Source: Candidatus Saccharimonadota bacterium (GTDB lineage Bacteria; Patescibacteriota; Saccharimonadia; Saccharimonadales; JACQNP01). From it: a DNA stretch of 35,255 nt. Positions 31,081 to 35,255 of this stretch are shown here, one piece after another (position 1 is the stretch's first letter; every line of letters starts with the position of its first letter). Below the pieces are notes generated by a model. That model had not been told where the DNA came from, searched no databases, and saw nothing but the letters and a program-made list of their open reading frames with translations. Both the position numbers and the translations under genes were made by a program. Where the stretch lies: the NCBI GenBank assembly GCA_020428005.1, contig JAGQNP010000006.1, forward strand, positions 1 through 35,255, written 5' to 3'.

Positions 31081-31641
31081 ATGGATTCAGTTATCCACAA
31101 GATTGAACAAAAGTATAAAAAGTCTCAGGTTGTCGATGTTCGACCCGGGGATACTGTTAAAGTTCATCAAAAAATTAAGGAAGGCAGTAAAGAAAGAATC
31201 CAGATTTTTCAGGGTATGGTTATTCGTGTTGATAAGAAAAATAGCCTATCGAGTAGAATAGTCGTTCGTCGTATATCTAGTGGTGTGGGTGTTGAAAAAA
31301 GCTTTCTCATGCATAGCCCACTTGTAGTTAAGGTTGAGGTTACGAAGAGGAGTAAAGTCCGCCGTAATTACCTTACGTATATGCGAGAACGTACAGGTAA
31401 GTCCGCGCGGTTAAGTAATGTTGACTTTGATCGTGAAGGTGTAAATGCTGTTCAGGACGAGGCAGCAGAAGCTGAAGAAGCCAAAATGCATGAAGAAGCT
31501 AAAAAGGCACACGCTGCTGAAGAAGCCAAAAAAGCAGAAGCTGAGGCTAAAGAATCAGCAAAAGTTGAGGAAATGCTAGCCAATCGTGAAAATTCAACCA
31601 GCGAAGATAAGCTAGACAAAGGCGAAAAATCCGAGCAGTAA
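31081..31641 (+). CDS. rplS: 50S ribosomal protein L19 with a long charged C-terminal extension
   Basis: A 186-aa protein. Residues 1-113 are a full L19, with RPGDTVKVHQKI, ERIQIFQGMVIR, SGVGVEKSF and SKVRRNYLTYMRERTGK. L19 sits at the subunit interface of the ribosome. About 70 further residues, dominated by Ala, Glu and Lys (EEAKKAHAAEEAKKAEAEAK), form a predicted long single helix or coiled coil ending in an acidic tail. Typical bacterial L19 is about 115 aa, so this is an addition. The reading could start at TTG 31075, but that lies within the expected discriminator; ATG 31081 is preferred. A terminator follows directly. Confidence 0.95.
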   Translation: MDSVIHKIEQKYKKSQVVDVRPGDTVKVHQKIKEGSKERIQIFQGMVIRVDKKNSLSSRIVVRRISSGVGVEKSFLMHSPLVVKVEVTKRSKVRRNYLTYMRERTGKSARLSNVDFDREGVNAVQDEAAEAEEAKMHEEAKKAHAAEEAKKAEAEAKESAKVEEMLANRENSTSEDKLDKGEKSEQ

Positions 31642-31662
31642 TTTTTTGTAAATATTACATAG

Positions 31663-31687
31663 CCACCTGAAATAAGGTGGTTTTTGT
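31663..31687 (+). terminator. Intrinsic terminator after rplS
   Basis: Stem CCACCT (31663-31668) and AGGTGG (31675-31680) with a 6-nt loop GAAATA, followed by TTTTT. It is the only textbook intrinsic terminator I found in the window. Its U-tract runs directly into the rnhB promoter. Confidence 0.85.
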
Positions 31688-31693
31688 TATTAT
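31685..31693 (+). promoter_or_regulatory. Leaderless-type promoter of rnhB
   Basis: TGTTATTAT (TGn plus TATTAT) ends 9 nt before the GTG start at 31703. Its first base is the last T of the preceding terminator tract. Confidence 0.5.
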
Positions 31694-31702
31694 TACTGCA
31701 TA

Positions 31703-32275
31703 GTGAAAAGTCAAATTGGGATTGATGAGGTTGGTAGAGGGGCTTGGGCTGGGCCTCTGTTGGTCGTGGCTTTAAGAAGTAATACCAAAATGCCCAAAGG
31801 CCTCAGAGACTCTAAACTTCTTTCTAAAAAACAACGTGAAGTATTCGCAAAGGAAGTAAGCAAAACTTGCGACATTGGAGAAGGATGGGTAGAACCGTTT
31901 GAAATTGATAACTTTGGGCTAACTGAGGCTATGAGGATAGGAGTAAAGAGAGCTTTATTGAACATTGGTGCAACTTATGGTGAAGAAATAATAATTGATG
32001 GTAACGTAAATTATTGTGGCGACAAATATATTCATTCAATGGCAGTCATTAATGCCGATGATAAACATCCAGTAGTTAGTGCCGCTAGTATTGTTGCTAA
32101 AGTTCAACGAGATAATAAAATGAATATTTTAGCCAGATCGTTTCCACAATTTGGATTTGAAGCTAATGTTGGTTATGGTACAAGGTTTCACATCAATGCA
32201 CTAAAACAATATGGTGTTACACAGATACACAGAAAAAGTTATAAACCCATAAAGGAATTACTAGATGTCAAGTAA
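31703..32275 (+). CDS. rnhB: Ribonuclease HII
   Basis: A 190-aa RNase HII. Catalytic residues can be placed: D8 and E9 (GIDEVGRG), D99 (IIIDGN) and D119 in NADDKHPVVSAASIVAKVQRD. It removes RNA from DNA-RNA hybrids, including single ribonucleotides in DNA. The GTG start fits the promoter 9 nt upstream. The gene overlaps yraN by 11 nt; the rplS-rnhB-yraN order is common in bacteria. Confidence 0.95.
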   Translation: MKSQIGIDEVGRGAWAGPLLVVALRSNTKMPKGLRDSKLLSKKQREVFAKEVSKTCDIGEGWVEPFEIDNFGLTEAMRIGVKRALLNIGATYGEEIIIDGNVNYCGDKYIHSMAVINADDKHPVVSAASIVAKVQRDNKMNILARSFPQFGFEANVGYGTRFHINALKQYGVTQIHRKSYKPIKELLDVK

Positions 32276-32612
32276 TTACCAGCATGGACATGATGCTGAA
32301 GAGTTTGCAGTGAAATATTTAGAAAAAAATGGGTATAGGACACTAGAAATTAATTGGAAAACTCGCTGGTGTGAGATTGATATTATTACAAGTAAGGACA
32401 ATTGTATATTCTTTATTGAGGTTAAATACCGTAGATCAAGTAATAATGGTACAGGACTGGACTACATAACACCGAAAAAACTAAAACAAATGACTTTCGC
32501 GGCAGAGATGTGGATTGCGTCGCATAATTGGCACGGTGAGTATCAGTTAGCTGCAATTGAAGTTGGCGGTAATGATTTTACGGTGTCAAATTTCGTTACA
32601 GACATATCGTAA
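32265..32612 (+). CDS. yraN: YraN/UPF0102 family nuclease-fold protein
   Basis: A 115-aa protein, the usual YraN length. It has GHDAEEFAVKYLEKNGY near the start and a restriction-nuclease-like active site: E37, D39 (CEIDI) and E52-V-K54 (FIEVKYR). The family is predicted to be Holliday-junction-resolvase-like, but its role is not settled. It overlaps rnhB by 11 nt and is surely in the same transcript. Confidence 0.9.
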   Translation: MSSNYQHGHDAEEFAVKYLEKNGYRTLEINWKTRWCEIDIITSKDNCIFFIEVKYRRSSNNGTGLDYITPKKLKQMTFAAEMWIASHNWHGEYQLAAIEVGGNDFTVSNFVTDIS

Positions 32613-32620
32613 AGTATTTT

Positions 32621-33376
32621 TTATCTATCAGAATTGCTCCATGATTGGGCCTCATCAAAAACTTCTTGTATGTGACCTGTCAGAACATCTCTTAGCATAC
32701 GAGCATTTGCCACCATGATTCTGTCTGATTTACGCTGGAGTTTGTTTTTTTCAATGTCAGGTATGTTATTTGGAACACCTGGAGCAGCCTCAATTTCAAT
32801 TGGTTCTCCGAATACAACCCTGTACGGTCCGTGCTTGCCAGCTTCATCTACTTCGGTTCCACCTATTCCTACAGGTACTACAGTCGCGCCAGCTTTAGCG
32901 GCAAGTCGAGGCACTCCCTTTGGTTTTTTTAAATCAATAATAGGTCCTGACATTCTGGTTCCTTCAGGAAAAATTAACAATATGCCATTATTCCTGAGAA
33001 CATTATCAATTTTTTCTTCTGTTTCTACAGGTATCGTAGTCGCTTCTTGATCTACAAATATTCCACCACCCCATTCAATAAATTTTTCCTTGATTCGAGC
33101 AAACTTACCTGTTCTAAGTTCGTCTTTTGCTATTGAGTACATCTGAGTTTGTTCTATGGTAGCATCGTAAACTGCCTGATGAACAGCAAATGTATCGTTA
33201 AAATGTCTATGATTTGGTGCAATTATAATTGGTCCAGAGATATCATTAATTACTTCACCACCTCGTTGCTCTAGTCCACCCATTTTCCAAATTATCGATG
33301 GCACGACTGTGTGCATGACAAAATCATAATATTTGGGTCTAGGAGCAAGCAGATGTGAAGGTTCTATTTCAGACAT
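32621..33376 (-). CDS. plsC: 1-acyl-glycerol-3-phosphate acyltransferase family (PlsC-like)
   Basis: A 251-aa acyltransferase. It has the catalytic H-x4-D motif in NHRHFND, the substrate motif FPEGTRMSG and a VVPVGIGGTE block. It should transfer an acyl group to lysophosphatidic acid or a related lipid at the membrane. Organisms of this group often lack full fatty-acid synthesis, so it may remodel lipids taken from a host; that is inference. TGTTAGGAT on the minus strand ends 6 nt before the ATG. The gene lies 40 nt after the aminopeptidase gene on the same strand. Confidence 0.87.
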   Translation of the reverse strand: MSEIEPSHLLAPRPKYYDFVMHTVVPSIIWKMGGLEQRGGEVINDISGPIIIAPNHRHFNDTFAVHQAVYDATIEQTQMYSIAKDELRTGKFARIKEKFIEWGGGIFVDQEATTIPVETEEKIDNVLRNNGILLIFPEGTRMSGPIIDLKKPKGVPRLAAKAGATVVPVGIGGTEVDEAGKHGPYRVVFGEPIEIEAAPGVPNNIPDIEKNKLQRKSDRIMVANARMLRDVLTGHIQEVFDEAQSWSNSDR

Positions 33377-33382
33377 AGCGAT

Positions 33383-33391
33383 ATCCTAACA
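33383..33391 (-). promoter_or_regulatory. Leaderless-type promoter of plsC
   Basis: On the minus strand TGTTAGGAT (TGn plus TAGGAT) ends 6 nt before ATG 33376. The same TAGGAT is used at rplS. The AGGA in it could also be read as a weak ribosome site, so this case is less clear than uvrB. Confidence 0.45.
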
Positions 33392-33416
33392 TTTAGCTCT
33401 TATGTAAACAAAAGCT

Positions 33417-35255
33417 TTATTTCATTGTAAAGAACTGTTTGATCGACTGGATGTCACGTTTTTTCCACTCTGATTGCCACTCGAGAGTCTCGACACCTTG
33501 CTTTATTGACCTGTCAAGAGCTGACGAGTTGTATTTTGCGAAAAATTTCTTATAAATTGGAATGAACTTATCATCACTAAAAGCATTTGCAGCGTATAAC
33601 GGGAATCTATAAAAGCTCAAATCGTTTCCAATAATCTTTTCAAGCCATTTCCAATTTTTTGTCATCCACTCCCAAGTTTCTCTTTTAGCAAACCGATTAG
33701 AGAAACTGTACACTACCCAATAACTTATGTCTTGCGGTCTAACATGATCAGTTTTGATAATTCCAAGTGCCTTTTTGTACAATCTTGGAGATTTAAAGCT
33801 AGACAAAGCTGCAGCTAAAACTGTTTTTTCTTCACTCAGGTTACTAGATTGGTACATATTGAATAATTTATCAAAGGTTTTGTTGTCATTTCGAAGTCGT
33901 ACCGCCGTTGCCAATATTAGTGAGCGTAGGTCGGGCTCTATATTGTCAATAGTTTTCGATTTATCAAATAATTCTAATGCTGTATTGACGGCCTCGCTTA
34001 CGTCGGCACCAGTGCTTAAACCTAAAATAGTTGGACGTAGTAAAGTATCAAAGTAATTTTCATTATCAAGTTGCTTCCAACCTAAACGTTTGTACTGTTT
34101 TGAAGTTAGAGAGGCTATGTATGATTTCATATCCTCACGCAATTGTTCATCATCCATAACAGTTCTAGTGGCTCCTATTCCGGTCGCAATAACATCCCAT
34201 ACTGCGTTATTGTCTTCGTCACCAAAGTAATCAAGGAATTTAAATACTTCTATAGTTGGCGTAAAGCCTGCTTTTGCTGATTCGAAAGCATCACTCAAAA
34301 TCCCAAGTCTATCAATCGGTGTTAGCTTGGCAGATTTTACTAGTTTGCCAAACTCAGCAAGCTGCTCAATATCATAGTCAACTCTATAAAACCCCGTTTG
34401 TGACTGGTTGAGCTTTAGACTAGTCATATGGCCATTAATACTGATTGATGTCTCGTCCATGATTTCGGGTAAATCTTTGACATTTGCCTGAAGTGATATT
34501 GGCCATAATGTTTTTGGGGATTTATCGTGCTTTGGGTTAATAAAGAATCGTTCTTGGCTGATCGTAGTTTTAGTATTACTAGTATCAATACTAATAATAG
34601 GGAAACCACTTTGAGTAGTCCAGCTATCCATGAACTGCCTTACGGGTTTTTTAGAGATGTGTTCCAGTGCTTCCCACAAGTCAACGGTGTCAGTGTTGCC
34701 GTACTCATGTTTCCTTAGATAATGCCTAAGTCCATCCCTAAAGTCTTTTGCGCCCAGATAGGCATGTAACATGTGCAACACACTGGCGCCCTTGCTATAG
34801 CTGATAGTATCAAAGATACTTCGAATTTCGTCGGGGTGGTGAATGGGTACTTCTATTGCATGAGTGTTTTCCAAGGCATCAAGCTTAAAAGCACGGTGTT
34901 GTTCATCAACAGCGAACTGTGTCCACATTTGCCATTCTGGAAAAATGTGATCGATTGCCATATATTCTATCCAGCTAGCGAATCCTTCGTTGAGCCAAAG
35001 ATCTGTCCACCATCGCATTGTAACGAGATTTCCAAACCACTGGTGAGCTAGTTCATGGGCGACTACCATTGCTACATACTGCTTTGTTGATACAGATGTA
35101 TTATTTGGGTCGACCAACATGCATTGTTCTCGGTAAGTTATGCAGCCCCAGTTTTCCATGGCACCACTTGCAAAATCAGGAAGTGCTATCATATCGCACT
35201 TTTCTAGAGGATAGGGTATGTCAAAGTATTCATTGTAAAAATTAAGGCACTGAAC
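33417..35255 (-). CDS. M1-family metallo-aminopeptidase, 5' end outside the window
   Basis: The last 612 residues of a gluzincin aminopeptidase. The frame is open to the window edge, so the N-terminal domain lies beyond 35255. Visible are the exopeptidase motif GAMEN, the zinc site HELAH with the third ligand Glu in WLNEGFA, and a long C-terminal ERAP1-like helical domain. It removes N-terminal residues from peptides and could feed amino acids to an auxotrophic cell. Location cannot be judged without the N-terminus. An internal Met at 35192 is not the start, since conserved sequence continues upstream of it. Confidence 0.94.
   Translation of the reverse strand, partial: VQCLNFYNEYFDIPYPLEKCDMIALPDFASGAMENWGCITYREQCMLVDPNNTSVSTKQYVAMVVAHELAHQWFGNLVTMRWWTDLWLNEGFASWIEYMAIDHIFPEWQMWTQFAVDEQHRAFKLDALENTHAIEVPIHHPDEIRSIFDTISYSKGASVLHMLHAYLGAKDFRDGLRHYLRKHEYGNTDTVDLWEALEHISKKPVRQFMDSWTTQSGFPIISIDTSNTKTTISQERFFINPKHDKSPKTLWPISLQANVKDLPEIMDETSISINGHMTSLKLNQSQTGFYRVDYDIEQLAEFGKLVKSAKLTPIDRLGILSDAFESAKAGFTPTIEVFKFLDYFGDEDNNAVWDVIATGIGATRTVMDDEQLREDMKSYIASLTSKQYKRLGWKQLDNENYFDTLLRPTILGLSTGADVSEAVNTALELFDKSKTIDNIEPDLRSLILATAVRLRNDNKTFDKLFNMYQSSNLSEEKTVLAAALSSFKSPRLYKKALGIIKTDHVRPQDISYWVVYSFSNRFAKRETWEWMTKNWKWLEKIIGNDLSFYRFPLYAANAFSDDKFIPIYKKFFAKYNSSALDRSIKQGVETLEWQSEWKKRDIQSIKQFFTMK

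Noticed and set aside
31075-31641. rplS start at TTG 31075
   Set aside because: It lies within the promoter discriminator and adds only two residues not expected in L19; ATG 31081 fits better.
1-35255. tRNA or rRNA genes, CRISPR arrays, insertion sequences, prophage
   Set aside because: No TpsiC-like arms in context, no regularly spaced repeats, and no transposase, integrase or phage-type genes were seen on either strand by eye.

Overview
The window is a gene-dense, AT-rich stretch of bacterial chromosome with short intergenic gaps, many overlapping genes and no visible mobile element, CRISPR array, rRNA or tRNA. TGA is used as a normal stop (for example in the glutaredoxin and Nudix genes), so the code is 11, not the code 25 of Gracilibacteria and Absconditabacteria. 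Several traits point to the Patescibacteria/CPR, most likely Candidatus Saccharibacteria (TM7): a transketolase split into two subunits, a gatC-gatA-(small membrane gene)-gatB cluster, a type IV pilus ATPase beside a small malic enzyme, an L19 protein with a charged C-terminal extension, and an M1 aminopeptidase. This placement is inference from gene content, not a phylogenetic result.

Layout. 25-2808 is a plus-strand redox and housekeeping run: membrane-anchored FKBP isomerase, glutaredoxin, Nudix hydrolase, TrxB-like flavoprotein and a MarR regulator. 2801-4163 (minus) holds a ferredoxin-reductase-like flavoprotein behind a glycerophosphodiester phosphodiesterase gene that is broken by an apparent 1-nt frameshift. 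4211-10750 (plus) holds inorganic pyrophosphatase and then a central-carbon cluster: GAPDH, RpiB, Rpe-like epimerase, transketolase N and C subunits, class II aldolase and a PfkB-family sugar kinase. 10683-13507 has a divergent pair (a CDP-alcohol phosphatidyltransferase and a 409-aa orphan protein) and a LOG/TIGR00725-like protein. 13527-16664 is uvrB facing an alpha/beta hydrolase. 16763-20338 is the GatCAB amidotransferase operon. 20331-22690 has an HD-like protein, galU and a YtxG/YtxH-like pair. 22770-27932 has dnaE, a secreted CAP-domain protein and a SpoU methyltransferase. 27990-30736 is pilB facing malic enzyme. 30806-32612 is a small unknown gene, rplS, rnhB and yraN. 32621-35255 (minus) is a PlsC-type acyltransferase behind an M1 aminopeptidase whose N-terminus lies beyond the window.

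The genes mostly serve core metabolism and information processing. The carbon cluster could interconvert hexose, pentose and triose phosphates using only enzymes encoded side by side. GatCAB would make Gln-tRNA(Gln) and/or Asn-tRNA(Asn). GalU, the phosphatidyltransferase, GDPD and PlsC touch envelope precursors. PilB and the CAP protein act at or outside the cell surface.

The most striking structure is regulatory. At about fifteen transcription-unit starts, an extended -10 element (TG or TGn followed by TANNNT) lies only 6-12 nt before the start codon, in five cases exactly 6 nt. These mRNAs would therefore be leaderless. Genes inside operons instead carry Shine-Dalgarno sequences. Several start codons below were moved on this basis. 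Convergent genes often overlap at their 3' ends, and only one clear intrinsic terminator is visible, after rplS.
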